DNA from: Anthoceros angustus
Lineage: Eukaryota > Streptophyta > Anthocerotopsida > Anthocerotales > Anthocerotaceae
Length of the DNA stretch: 64,000 bases
Assembly (NCBI GenBank): GCA_010909165.1
Contig: VJWM01000126.1
Span: 744,001-808,000 of the forward strand
Direction of reading: 5' to 3'
Position numbers and translations under genes: made by a program. Each line of letters opens with the position of its first letter. Position 1 is the stretch's first letter. This document shows positions 23,546 to 37,300 of this stretch, piece by piece. A model generated the notes under the pieces. It was not told where the DNA came from. It saw only the letters and a list, made by a program, of their open reading frames with translations, and did no database searches.

Positions 23546-26500
23546 GTATTAATTAATCCTGTGTGCTTATGTTGATTAGTGTTAATTAAACATAGTTAAC
23601 AATAGCTAAGTGGATAACCTCAAGTAATATGCTTTAGTATATTCCTTCCATATTATAGTGTATTCTTAGGATATTTCCGGCATATGCTATGCCAGTAGGA
23701 TATCTTAGGAACATGCCGATGCCAAGGGCTAGTACATAATAGACCCTTTCATAGAAGACAAGCGCAGATCAGAGTTTGTCCTCTAGATATGCAATGCCAG
23801 AGTGTTGTGAAGAGGCCAGACATGTGGACTGGACAATCATAGTGCCCTTCGCATTCCTCATATATGCAACTCCCATTCAATCGTTATGTTGAGGGGAAAT
23901 AATGCATATCTTACCATGCCCCTATTTCTTTTGATCAAAGAATTGATGCGCCATTCTGAGACAGTCAAGAAGCAGCTCTGGTCCCATCCACAGGCCCGCC
24001 ATGCAACGAGAGTAATAAAAATAACAAAACAGAATAAGAAAACAGAATGGAAGTCGTTCAGAGTAACATGATGGTATGACATGGCCACACGGAGTACTCC
24101 ATAGTGTGGGCAAGTTAACGGAATGGTTGACTAATGGGGGTGTAGTTAGGAGCATTATATGGGAGGAGAGAAGTGTAGCTCCATGTTGCAATTATGTTGA
24201 AAATGTGGTGTGAGCAATTAACGAAATGGTTCACCAAGGGGAGTGTAGAATCAGAAGAAATAGGTGCAGCTCCATGTTGCAATTATGTTGCAAATGGCCC
24301 TAGCCTGTGCCCACATTGCCCATGTCACTATTTCATTATTTTCGTTGTGATGTAATATAAGGTCACCAAAATAAAAATAAGAATGTGATTCAACGTATGT
24401 TACTAATATGTCAAATTAGTACCAGAATCGCATTCTACAAATAATGCACGATTGAAATTCAATGGATACAATGAAATTGTTGCAGTAATGTAGCTTTATT
24501 GTTCAATTAATCATCGACTTTGATACTTCATTGTTTCGTTGTGATGCAATGTGATGACAACTTTTTTCAGAAAATTCTACATATGGGCTTCATTAAAACT
24601 ATGTTGATTCATTATGGGCTTCCATGAGCTTTCTCATCTATTATTGATTCTACACCTTCTTTTCTTTAATAGTCAGTATTGAAATCATATATGTTTGCAC
24701 AATCGTGGTTTGGCTAGCATAATCTCAAACTTAGAGGGTTTACGTTTCAGAGCTAAATCAATGTTGTTTCAATCCATTCTGATGGTACCTCGTTATTAGT
24801 ACTACTTTCTTGTTGAAAATGCGGCTGAAACAATGTTGAATAAATTTGGTAGTGGTGTTAGTAATAATCATTGAAACAGAACTTATTCCAAGCATCCAAT
24901 TTGAATTGGTGTTTGCCTTGTGTAGACCAATACTGCTAAAGGTCTTGGTGTGTCCTTCACAAACATTGTAGATGCGTCTTCTAGCCTAATCCCGTGTTTT
25001 GGCCATAAGCATGTCAAAGAGGATGGTAGCCATAACAGCACACAGAATGCAATTCAAGTCCTCTTTGTCCTCTTTGTCGGGTTCAATAACAGCGATACAC
25101 ACTCTACAAGCTGGTTAAGACAACAGCACCAAAAAACAAGCTCTTTAACACATTGCCCATCGCGGACTTGACCACATAATGCAATGCTGCTCATGACCAC
25201 ATGTTAATGTGGCTATATGTGGTGTCTACAGTTGTCACGACCAAAAAAATTAGGATGGAATAATTACACATGTGTTGCAAAATGTGTTGTAACTATGTTG
25301 CAAGCATGATTGAGAATACGAGAATACTCACCTGGCTCCCTGAGAATGTACATGAGAATGCTTGTGAGAATAATATACATGCACAATTATAATTGGATAC
25401 AACTTCATGACATGTAAACCTTCAGAGGTTGATCTGGATATAAAATCCTTTGATCTATAACCATCAAACATAATGAAGAGTGAAATTTCATAATAACCAA
25501 TGAAGAATCATGCTTTCATGTAATTGTGCAACATGAGCATTATGAGAAGTGTCACACGAGGTAAGCACTTGAATTCAAATAAGCACTTCCTCAACAAACA
25601 ACTAGGCAAAACAAATCTAATATGCAAGGATAGGTACAAACTAATAACAATAGGAGGGAGTAGCTCACGCGTCGTAGCACAACACACTCTCCCCACGAGA
25701 ACAATACGCAAATTCCTCACACATCGCTCTTGAAGTCATAGCACTGCACACCGCTAGTGCGAAGGAGCACGTGTACTTAGTTTGGGTCCTACCATTGTGA
25801 TGCCATGTGGCGGGGTTTATAACGCGAAATTGTTATATGTGCCCATGGCGCACCTTCATTTATTGTACACAGTTAATGGCTGAGTTACGTCCGCTTTGAA
25901 AAAAGCTTCAATGTCGTGTGTTTCATTATATAAATTGAGAGAGCCGTGGTTCACTAAAGAGTACTCCAACATGTTTCTAAGAGTACTACCCAAGACAAGT
26001 CGCCATACAGGCCATACACTAGGATGCTCCAAGACATGTAACGGCAGCTGTATTTAACAAAGGTCAGTGAAGCCCATGATATATTCACAACATGATTGCA
26101 GGAATCTTTCGACTACAAGATTATCCATTTAGAACACTTTATGGCAGAAGGTTGTCACATAGTGCCAATGTTCTGACACACTTCCCCTCCCGGCTTAAGT
26201 GCACAGTCAAAGCCCTGCCGGTACATTAAGCATTGCGGCTAGCCCCCAAAATTAGACAGTATAACATGACAATAAAGTAGAGCCAACATGAGTTTTTTCT
26301 TCTCACCAACTATGGGCATTTAGTGCCTAGAGTTGATGTCCGAGACGGACTACATGGTATGGGTGGGGTGTGTAATTCACAGTATCTAGGTTGGCGCTTA
26401 CGTGTAGGATATCTACGCTTGGGAGCAGGCATAGGCTTAGGAGGGGATGGGGGAGCCTAAGGTGCCTCAGGTAAATCATGTGTACCGGAAAATCGAAGTC

Positions 26501-26737
26501 ACCTAGTTCCACTAGCTAGTGCTCTGGTATTGCGTCGTGGTCTAATCTCCATGTCCCCCGCTCGAGCAAGAACATGTGGCACAAGTGGTGGCCGCTTCGG
26601 AGAAAAAGGGCCAACAACGGGCGGCACTAGACCTGGTAGAGGGATAGGAGCCACAGGAGGAGCAGGAAACGTAAAAGGCTGAATAAGGTGCAAGTGGAGG
26701 TTGATAATAGGGGGGCCTTGGTGGGTGACAGAAGCAT

Positions 26738-26844
26738 AAGGAGACCATTGTATAGGGAGACCAGCCACGTCTTCGTTTAAGACGAACGATAAGGAGACCA
26801 TTGTATAGGGGAGACCAGCCACGTCTTCGTTTAAGACGAACGAT
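26738..26844 (+). repeat. 53-bp tandem duplication
   Basis: Two nearly identical copies, 26738-26790 and 26791-26844, start AAGGAGACCATTGTATAGGG and end TTAAGACGAACGAT. One copy has an extra G. Near-identity suggests a recent event. Confidence 0.9.
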
Positions 26845-28340
26845 TGTCAATCACTTGCCTCTCTTGTTTTCACTATTATGGTCTTTTACAATTAGGTTGG
26901 GTTACTATAGCCCGACCTCAATTCTCAGAGGGCACCCTAGTTTCCCTAAGGGGAGACCTGAATTGTGTAACAGATCTCTTTATCAATCAATCAATCAAAT
27001 CAAATCAAATTGCAATTGCGAGGACTTTGATAAATTGGTTGAATTGGTTTTTGCATCCAAGCATTTGCATGGCATTTGTGCATCGGTGAGTGCATGTGGA
27101 ATGGCCGTGGTCAACCCACTGACTAATAACCCGCTAATTGTGTGTAACACCCCATCGAAAATGCTCTCGCATTGTGTGAGCAGTTTGTGCTTCGATCGGG
27201 ATCAGAAGAGTCTTTAACACCCACCAATGGAGAAGCCATGTGTCCATCAGTCTCCTCGCTTTTTCTCAGATTTTTTGGGGCAGCGATGCGGATAGGAAAA
27301 ATGAAATAGTGACGTCAATGAATTTTTAGGAAAATAGCCCCAGGATACCCCCGTCCATTCCATTGAATACAATGACTCTCGCGCTTATGAACTTACACTA
27401 GGGAGTCCCACGACGAGAAAAAGAAAATTGTGCAATGATCCTACGCAATATAATCTACATTGCATATGGTAGTGGAGAATGTAGAATCTATGTAATGCAG
27501 CCATGATCTGGAGTGTCATTGTATGTTATAAACGAGGTAATTTTGGGGTTGATGAGCTTGAAAATGTGACGTTCCTTAACACGATATATACATAATAATT
27601 GCGGATTATTCTCCAAAACAAAATAATTGCGGATGATACACGATGTTCACCCATCGCCCCCACTAAAATTGGCATGGCGAGTCGAACCCGTAGTCAAGAC
27701 TTGGGTGACAAATCGCACTCTGCTGGGGGTTGAGCGCAGCACAGATTCTGAATCTGTCACGGCTCGGCTGCCGGTGCCGGACTCGCCTGGATGGTGTGTC
27801 GATGATGTGAGAGTCGAGAAGACCCGAATTGCAGCGATTTCTGATATTCGGGCTCCAGGCATGCGAGCATCCGGGCCATGCGTCATCCGTGTCCGTCGGG
27901 AGCGGGAGCCGGGGGAGATGGCAAGCTCTGCCTCCTTCTTGCGTGCCAAGCAAGCGAGCAGCAATTCGGACCGTCCCTGATGCGAACCGGGCGCTGAAGG
28001 GGAGTGCCAATTTTCGGGCCACGCAATTTGGAGAGCGGGCGGGAAATTCCGACCCAGATCTGTGCGAGGGATGCAGCAGGGGCAGCTAGGACGGCAGGGG
28101 ATGCAGTCGGGGGAGCTGGATGGTGGCGCAGCGGAGGCCAGGGGGGCAGGGCAGGAGTGAGGCGAGCGCGGGGAGGGTGGGGAGTAGAGTTAGGAATTGG
28201 AGGCAGAGTGGGGCTGCAAGGCGGAAGCGCTGGGGGCGAATCAGTCAGGGGGCCGCCCTGCCGCGGCGCGCAAGGCCTGGAGCTGGTGGGTACTCCACGC
28301 GGATGTCCGCCCTGCCACCCGCCCCGCCCTTCTGCCAGCC

Positions 28341-31300
28341 ATGGATTTCCACACCCGGCCTTCCAATGCCCCGGATCCCCACGAGTCGGCTGTTCCTGAG
28401 GAACCGGAGTATCTGGCCCGGTACATGGTTACCAAGCACTCGTGGCGGGGGAAGTATAAGCGGATCCTGTGCATCTCGGGCGCGCAGATCGTGACGCTGG
28501 ACCCGGCCACCTTGATGCCCACCAACACGTATGATGTGGCGACGGATTTCGAGGGTGCGGCCCCCGTGCCCGGCCGGGACGACTCGGCGCAGCAGCAGCA
28601 GCAGCAGGCCCTTGAGTTCACCATCAGTCTTAGGACCGAAGGCCGGGGGAAGTTCAAGGCCATCAGATTCTCGTCCAGGTCGTGTGTTGGGCTAGGTTTT
28701 GGTGATGGGCATTTTGTCGGAGTTGGGGGGATTGTGGGTCTGAGGTAAGGGGGTCTTGTTTTTCCATGGGGTGGATGGCAGGTATCGAGTGGCGATCTTG
28801 ACCGAGCTGCTGAAGTTACGGCTGAGTAGGAGCTCTGGTCCTTCTACTTCCTCTGCTGTGGTTGTTGCTGAATTTCCTGTTCAGCATCTGCAACGGCGTT
28901 CTGCGAATTTGGCTCCTGTTGTAAGTTGGCTCTCGTGCTGAGTTATTGTGGGTGGATCGTGTGGGAGTACGTGGGGTGGGGTCCTTAGAGTTCGTTGCGT
29001 TGGTCTGGTTGTGCAGATTCTTCGGGTGACTGCTGTGGGAGTGGAGGTCAGGCAGTCGAAACAGTCTGATCTTCATTGGTGCCTTGATTTTCGAGATATG
29101 GATGCACCTGGCATTATCATGCTTTCAGATCCCTCTGGCAGGAAGGGTTCAGAAGGAGGGGGCTTTGTGCTCTGTCCTCTGTTTGGGCGGAAAGGCAAAG
29201 CTTTCATCGCCACTCCTGGGGGTTCGAATGCCAACATTGTGTCCAGACTGGTAGGTTGTGCTTGGCTCAGTTATACATTTTCCTTTGTGGAGCACAAGTG
29301 TTGATGATTTGACATGTTCTCTTGTTGCCGCAAGGACCCGATTGCCTGTTAACGGTGCCATGTGATACTGTCAGACACACATGGCCAGAGCCTATGTAGG
29401 AGTCACCATCAGTGTTGACAATTCACAAGCAATAGGCGCTTCGGAGTTTCTCAAGCGCAGGGGTCAGTACATGTTCGGCTCGTTTCATGTGGAGCTGCTA
29501 CCGGTGTTGGTCAATATCCTCAGTTGAGGAGGGGGAATGGCTGTTGTAACCCAACACTCTATGTGTTTGTTGTGTCACAGCTGTGGCAGGTGTTGGTGCG
29601 GAGGAAACACCGGTTGGCGAGTGGTCAGTGACAAGGTTGCGGACAGCTGGGCATGGGACTGCATCTCATGTGGGGTTGTCATTAGGGCTGGTGGGGCCTG
29701 GTGGTGGGCTAGGTGAGAAAGGTGACACGGTCCTTAGACAGCTGGTTCTAACAAGGAGCTCATTGGTGGAAAGACGACCAGACAATTATGAGGTGAGTTA
29801 AAGAGTGAACTCTATATCAGTCTTTCTTTTGCCTTGAAGTTTGCTGGGCTGCTACAAAATGCTGCGGATTTTAATATGCATTGGCTCTGGCACCTGTCTA
29901 TTTGCAACTGTGGTTAGAACCTTCCAATCAAATAGACAAGGTTTTGTAAAAGGCTTTGTTGGCTATGAATATTGATGCGCACTATTGCATCTTAACAGGG
30001 CGCTTTTATTTCTGCAACTGCAGGCGGTAATTGTCCGGCCATTGTTTGCTGTGGCTGGCTTGGTTCGGTTTGGTGAGGAGCCACAGATGTTTGCTGTCGA
30101 ATTCAATGATGGCTGTCCTATGCATGTAAGATCCCTGAATGTGATGCTTGAGCACCAATTGGATCAGTTTACAGCACAAGACCCTGGTGCCATTTTGACT
30201 TAAGCTGTCAGTTGTGTTATGCAGGTGTACACCAGTACTGCACGTGACAGTCTCCTGGCAGCTGTTCGAGATACAGTGCAGTCAGAGGTACTAGAATTTA
30301 TTATCTTGATAAGTCAATTCATCTCTTTCTCTGTGCTTTCTGGATGCACATTGTTTTGCTGCTACATGGTCTGCATCTGTGCAACTGGATGTGTTTTTGT
30401 ATCAAATTGCAGGGTCAGCGTCCTATACCTGTGCTGCCTAGGGTGACCTTCCCAGGTCATAGGCTAGATCCTCCATGTGGGAGAATCTCTCCAGCACCTA
30501 CCCCAGTAGCCCATACGGGCCCACATCGGCTCTTTGCAGACGTGGAAGGTGAAGCTTTACATTTGAAACACCTCGCATTGGCTGCAAAAGATGCAGTTGC
30601 TGAGAATGGATCTGTTCCTGGTTCAAAAGCAAAGCTCTGGCGCAGGGTTCGGGAGTTCAATGCCTGTGTTCCATACAGTGGTGTTCAATCCACAGCAGAC
30701 GTGCCTGATGTAACCTTGCTGGCTTTGCTCTCCATGCTACCAGCTCCCCCCAACCTACCACCAGAAGCACCTCCTCCTCCTCCTCCATCCCCCAAGGCTG
30801 CTGCAACTGTTGCAGGGCTAGTTTCTTGCCTGAGGCGTTTGTTGGGCTCACATTCTGCTGCTTGCTTCGTGGTTGCCATGCCGGTTGCCGTGCTGAGGAT
30901 CATAGGATTGGTCAGGAATGGGTCAGAGGGTGTGAGTGCAGAGGCTGCGAGTCTGCTGGCAATGCTTATTGGTGGTGGTCCGGGGGAGAGCAATATGTCC
31001 CTGAATTCCAAGGGGGAAAGACATGCTGCCATCATGCAGGCAAAGTCTGCTATGCTGGGGCATCAGTCACATATCACCGTGCTTGTCAATAGGCTGGTAC
31101 CCATGACGGTTTCGCCTCTGCTTTCTATGGCTGTGGTTGAAGTTCTCGAGGCAATGCTCTGTGAACCTCAAAGTGAGACCACAGATTATTCAACATTTGT
31201 AGAGATGCTGAGACAAGTTGCAGGTTTGAAAAGACGGTTATTTGCTCTGTTTGCTCACCCTGCAGAAAGTGTCAGGGAGACAGTTGCAGTGGTCATGCGT

Positions 31301-34300
31301 ACTATTGCAGAGGAGGATGCTATTGCAGCAGAGTCCATGCGAGATGCTGCACTACGGGATGGTGCCCTGCTACGGCATCTGGTTCATGCATTCTTCCTAG
31401 GTCCGGGTGAACGGCGGGATGTAAGCCGGCAGCTTGTTGCTTTGTGGGCAGATGCTCATCAGCCTGCACTGGATCTTCTTTCAAGGGTCTTGCCACCTGG
31501 ACTGGTTGCATATCTTCACACTCGTGCTTCTGAGGAGGACGAGGATGAAACCCTGGTGCAGGCATCGTCAGGCACTTTTGCTGCCCGGCGAAAGCAGAGA
31601 CGCATCTTACAAAGGCGACGTGGACGTGGGTTTAGACTGAAGACCCAATCTACTGGAAGTACGGAGAGCCCGTCTGATCAAATCACAGCTGCTGCAAATG
31701 GCAATGCACAAGCAGGACACCTCACCCAGCCTATTGCCACAGTTCCTGCGTCTTTTAGCGCTCCCAATTCCCAGGAAAACGTTTCAATGACAGATAGTGC
31801 ACCAAGCTCAGCCCCCAACCAGTTTTTTAATGTGCCAATTGCACCTGGGGACACTGAAATACCCGGCAATTCTGCACTTCAACCAATATTTCCTGCCCCT
31901 GCACAGGTCATAGCCGAGAATGTGGCAGTGGGGCTTGGGCGGCTTATTTGTAATTGGCCAGAATTTTGGCGAGCGTTCGCTCTGGATCATAGTCGTGCTG
32001 ATTTAATCTGGAATGAGAGGACACGACAAGAACTTCGAGAAGCCCTACAAGCTGAGGTACATCATCTGGATGTGGAGAAGGAGCGGACAGCAGATGTCCG
32101 AATACTAGGTGAGGATGGAGAGAGTGAAGAAACATCCAATCAGCTTTCCTGGAACTATGCTGAATATGCTGTACGATATCCAAGTCTTTCCAAAGAAGTC
32201 TGTGTGGGAGAGTATTATCTTAGACTCCTCCTTGATGGTGGGGGGAGTACATCCAGTCGAGCTCAGGATTTCCCGCTAAGAGACCCTGTTCTATTTTTTA
32301 GGGCATTGTATCATCGCTTCTTGTGCGATGCAGACATTGGTCTCACTGTTGAAGGCGCGGATGGTGAAGACTTAGGAGCCTCTGGAGACTGGTGTGACAT
32401 GGGAGGGCTAGATGGTTTTGGTGGTGGTGGTGGATCTTCTGTGAGAGAGCTTTGTGCTAGAGCAATGGCGATTGTGTATATGCAGCACTATCAGGCCATT
32501 GGGGCATTTGATGGAACTGCACATATTACTGTACTCATAGATCGCACCAATGACAGGGCACTACGGCACAGATTATTGCTTCTTTTAAAGGTATGTTGCT
32601 AGTACCTCCCTGATTCTCTTGAACAAAACTGTGGATCTATTTGCTAGAAACGTTATGGCCTCTTGACTTATTGCTAATATTGTGTTGACTCATGCAGGTG
32701 CTCATGCTTGTTCCTGCCAATGCTGAGTCTTGTGTGGCAGTTGGTGGCTGCTCTTTAGCAGTAGATCTTCTCACAACCGCCCACGAAGCTTCAGAGCGAA
32801 CAGTGGTGCCTTTGCAATCAAACATGATCGCGGCCTCTGCATTTGTTGAACCCCAAAAGGAGTGGTTTTATGTCAACAAGGACGGGGATGAAGTTGGACC
32901 TTTGGAGAAAGATGCAATGAGGCGAGCTTGGTCCAAACACGAGATTGATTGGAATTCTAAATGTAGGGCGGCAGGCGTGACCGATTGGAAAAGACTGAGG
33001 GATATTCGAGAACTGCGGTGGGCTCTGGCAACAAGAGTAGCTGTTTTGACACCTGTCCAGGTATTCATTGGGTTGGTTAGTTGTTGAGTAACTGATTCAG
33101 ATCAACAGTTTCCGCATGCGCTGAACAGGTAGTATCTTCACTATCTTGTAGGTCGGAGAGGTTGCTTTGTCTATTTTGCACAGCATGGTGGCTGTTCACT
33201 CGGATCTGGATGATGCTGGGGAGCTTGTGACACCAACTCCAAAAGTCAAGCGCATTCTTTCCAGCTCAAGCTGCCTCCCTCACGTGGCTCAGGTATGGAC
33301 CCCTCTATCAGTCTTGTCAATGTGCGGACGCTTGACTTTATGGGTTGTTATCTTGAGTACTGAGAACTAGTGTTGGCAGGCGGTTTTAACAGGAGAACCT
33401 GCCATTGTTGAAGGCGCCTCTTCATTGTTGAAAGCAATAGTTACACGTAACCCGAAAGGGATGGCAAGGCTATACAGCACTGGTGTTTTCTATTTTGCCT
33501 TAGCATATGGTGGTTCAAACCTTGCTTCTGTTGCAAGTCTCTTTGCTGCTACTCATGCACGCCAAGCATTTCATGGTGGTGCTGAAGCTGCTGTGTCTTC
33601 TTCTCTTCCCCTGGCAAAACGAAGTGTACTTGGGGGCCTTTTGCCTGAATCACTTCTCTATGTATTGGAAAGGGGTGGGTCTGCTGCTTTTGCAACTGCC
33701 ATGATAGCTGATTCAGACACTCCAGAGATTGTTTGGACACACAAGATGCGAGGCGATCGATTGATAGATCAGGTACATGCTGTGGATGCTTTCAAGTGGT
33801 ACAATCTGAGGTTCCCAGTTCGTGCTGCTCATACTCTGGTGATGTCATTTGGTTGTTCTAGGTGCTGAAGCACCTGGGAGATTTTCCTCAAAAGCTTGCA
33901 CAACACTGTCACAGCTTGTATGACTATGCACCAATGCCCCCCGTGACTTACCCAGAGCTTCAAGATGAGATGTGGTGCCACCGGTACTATCTTCGAAATT
34001 TATGTGACGAGATTAGGTTTCCTGATTGGCCAATTGTGGAGCATGTTGAGTTTCTCCAGTCTCTACTTGCTATGTGGCGTGAGGAGTTAACAAGGAGGCC
34101 CCTAGACCTATCGGAAGAAGATGCATGCTCCATACTGGAAATCTCCCTGGACGAAGGTCCGCCTCAGGGTGAAGCCATGGTTCTGAATGGCAAAGGCCAA
34201 GCAGAAGGTGAGGAGGAGGTTAGAGTAGTGAGCAAAATATTTGGGCGTGTTGATGAAGAGGTCCTCAAGAGACAGTACCGGAAGCTGGCTATGAAATATC

Positions 34301-37300
34301 ATCCAGACAAGAATCCAGAAGGACGAGAAAAGTTTGTGGCCGTCCAAAAGGCTTATGAGCGTCTTCAGGTATCCATGGAACCTGAGCTTTGCTGGTGTTG
34401 CTATGGGGAATGAATTTGTACCCTCAATCTGTATGAAGAAAGATGTATGTTCGCCTCCAATTGACAGCACTATTACATTGCTTCATCCCCATTGTTCATC
34501 CTTGTCTTGTGCTGAGTTGGGACACCTGCATGCAGGCAACTCTTCAAGGTCTGCAAGGTCCTCAGCCCTGGAGATTGCAGCTGTTGCTTAAAGGCCAGTG
34601 CATCCTTTTCCGACGATATGGGGCTGTTCTTGAGCCTTTCAAGTATGCTGGCTACCCGATGTTGCTGAATGCAATCACTGTTGACCCTGAAGATAACAAC
34701 TTTCTCTCCCCCGAACGTGCACCACTTCTGGAGGCAGCCTCAGAGCTCATATGGCAAACGTAAGTTTTTGATAGCAGAAGGGGAAGAACGTTTTTGTAAC
34801 CATCGTATTCCATCTTTCTTGTACCTGCATCTTTTGCTTGGATTGCCAGTTAACATGTATTTTCAAAGCAGGTGTGTCTCATCTGCTCTCAATGGTGAAG
34901 AACTCGTAAGAGATGGAGGGGTTTCATTGCTGGCAACACTGTTGTCCCGTTGTATGTATGTTGTACAACGTGGTACACCGGCAAGTGATCCTGCAGCAGT
35001 GATCGTCACAAATGTAATGCGCACATTTGCAGGGTTAAGCACTTTCGAAAGTGCTAGGAAGGAGATGCTTAAGTGCCCTGGGTTTGTTGTCGATGTTGTT
35101 CACTGTTCGGAGCTTGAGCTTGCAACAGTAGCAGTGGATGCTGCCCTGCAGACAATTGGCCAGCTTGCTGCGTCGCCTGAATTGCAAGGCTGGTTGCTTC
35201 GGGCAGGTGTTATGTGGTATGTGTAACTGATCTTCCTGAGCAATGTAGTTATATAGTTACAGTTGCTGAGCAATATGTGTTGCCGCTGAGGGATCCTGGT
35301 TCCATTTCATCTTGGGGCTTGTTTGCGTTTCAGGTACCTTCTGCCTTTGCTCTTACAGTATGACGCTACAGCAGAAAGCGCGGAAACAACAAACCAGCCT
35401 GGCATGGGAAACAACGTTCAAAGTGCCAAAAATATGCATGCAATGTTGTCAGTTCGGGCTCTGGCAAGACTTGGTGGGTTCCTGAGTGGTGAGCTAGCTA
35501 CGCCACAAAATCCAGTGGCTGCTACTGCACTAAAATCTCTTCTAACTCCCAAGCTAGCAGACATGCTTGGTGATAAGTCTCCCAGGGAGCTACTTCGAAA
35601 TCTGAACTCAAATTTGGAGTCACCCCAGGTAAGGGTGCAATATATTAGCGTCTAAGATCATAACCAATGTGGTAGGGCCGTGATTGTAATGAGCTCATTT
35701 CTTCTTCTTCTTCTTTTATCATATTGGCAGGTTATCTGGAATTCTGCCACCCGTGGTGAACTCCTTAAGTTTGTGGATCAGCAACGTGTGTCACAGCTAG
35801 CAGATGGGTCTTACGATATGGATCTTGCACAGCAATTTAAGTACAAGACCCTATCAGATGAATTGCATGTGGGGGATGTTTATTTGCGTGTGTACAACGA
35901 GCAGCCAGATTTTGAAATAAGCCACCCTGACATCTTCTGTGATGCCCTACTGGACTTTATAAGTGAGATTGTAGAAGAGAGGAAAAAACGACTCAGTTCA
36001 GAGGGTAGTGAACACGGGGCAGAAGCAGGAGAAGAAGCTTCAGAGTCACCTGCAGGTGGCCCAGTTACTGATAGCTTAGGCCAAGAAATCTTAGCGTCTG
36101 AGGAGAACCTTACTGGCAGTCCTGTTAATGTCTCTGATGATCAAGCTACAGGCCTGGACCTGGAGGCAGAGATCCTTGTGAAGCACCTTGTGATGGCTTT
36201 GACATCACTCCTGGTTCGTATCTCTTCTCTGTGTGTGTGTTTTTCGCTTTTATGACTGGCAAATACTTCATGCTAATGTGAACATGTGGTCTGCAGAATA
36301 TCCTCACTGCCTACCCTGATCTTTCATCCACCTTTTCATCCAAGCACCAAATTGCTCCACTTCTAGGTTGCCTGGTTGATACTGGCGCAGCAAGTGGTGA
36401 TGTACCTCAGTTGTGCTTGAACGTCCTATCCCGACTCACCACACATGCCCCATGTGTGGAGGCCATGGTTGCTGACAGGTCGGGTCTGCTTCTGCTCTTG
36501 CAACTGCTTCATTGTGCCCCAACGTGCAGGCTTGGAGCATTGCGACTCTTGTATGCTCTGGCAAGTACATCAGAGCTGGCTTGGTCAGCAGCCAAGCATG
36601 GTGGGGTTGTGTACATTCTCCAACTTCTTCTGCCCGCACAAGGTCTGGTTTGTTTTGCTTTACTTCGCTAGCTGGAGTTTGTATGCTTTGGTCTTGTTAC
36701 AAGTCAGTGAAAGGCTTCCCGTTCTTATGCTTGCTTCATCATCTCGTGCAGAGGAAGTTCCCCTGCAACAAAGGGCTGCAGCTGCTTCACTGCTGGGGAA
36801 ACTGGTAGGACAGCCAATGCATGGACCACGTGTGGCCATCACGGTGGCCAGGTTCCTACCAGACGGACTTGTCTCTGCTATACGAGACGGTCCCGGGGAG
36901 GCAGTTGTTACAGCCCTTGAGTTAAGTACAGAGACACCTGAGCTTGTGTGGAGTCCAGCTATGGCAGCTTCTCTAGGGGCGCAATTGGCCACAATGGCTG
37001 CCGATTTGTACCGTGAACAAACAAAAGGGCGTGTGGTGGAATGGGACCTCCCAGAACACACGTCAGGGCAACAGGATATGCGTGATGAACCTCAGGTGAA
37101 TTGGTGCCTGCTTTATGCACAAGACGACTGGGCAACTTTTGTTAGTTTCTAGCTTAGCCTCCTTCCGCCAATAGTGTTCACTAGCTAAGTATTTTTCTCC
37201 TAGTATATCTGTCCTAACATTGGCTGTTGCTGCTACATTGTCCTGGTGCAGGTGGGTGGTGTATACGTTCGCCTCTTCCTCAAAGATCCAAAGTTCCCAC

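Larger units (their letters stand above)
23115..28340. other. AT-rich intergenic region upstream of GRV2
   Basis: I see no gene between 23.1 and 27.6 kb. Composition is AT-rich with only short chance ORFs. It contains a palindrome at 23519-23545, a 53-bp tandem duplication at 26738-26844 and a small (ATCA)/(AATCA) run near 26986-27010. Composition becomes GC-rich from about 27.7 kb, marking the GRV2 promoter and 5' UTR. A 40-bp patch at about 27666-27705 matches the end of the 25-bp minisatellite near 19085-19125. Confidence 0.55.

Noticed and set aside
28197-28340. N-terminal extension of GRV2
   Set aside because: The frame is open upstream but has no ATG, and the conserved N-terminus begins shortly after the ATG at 28341.
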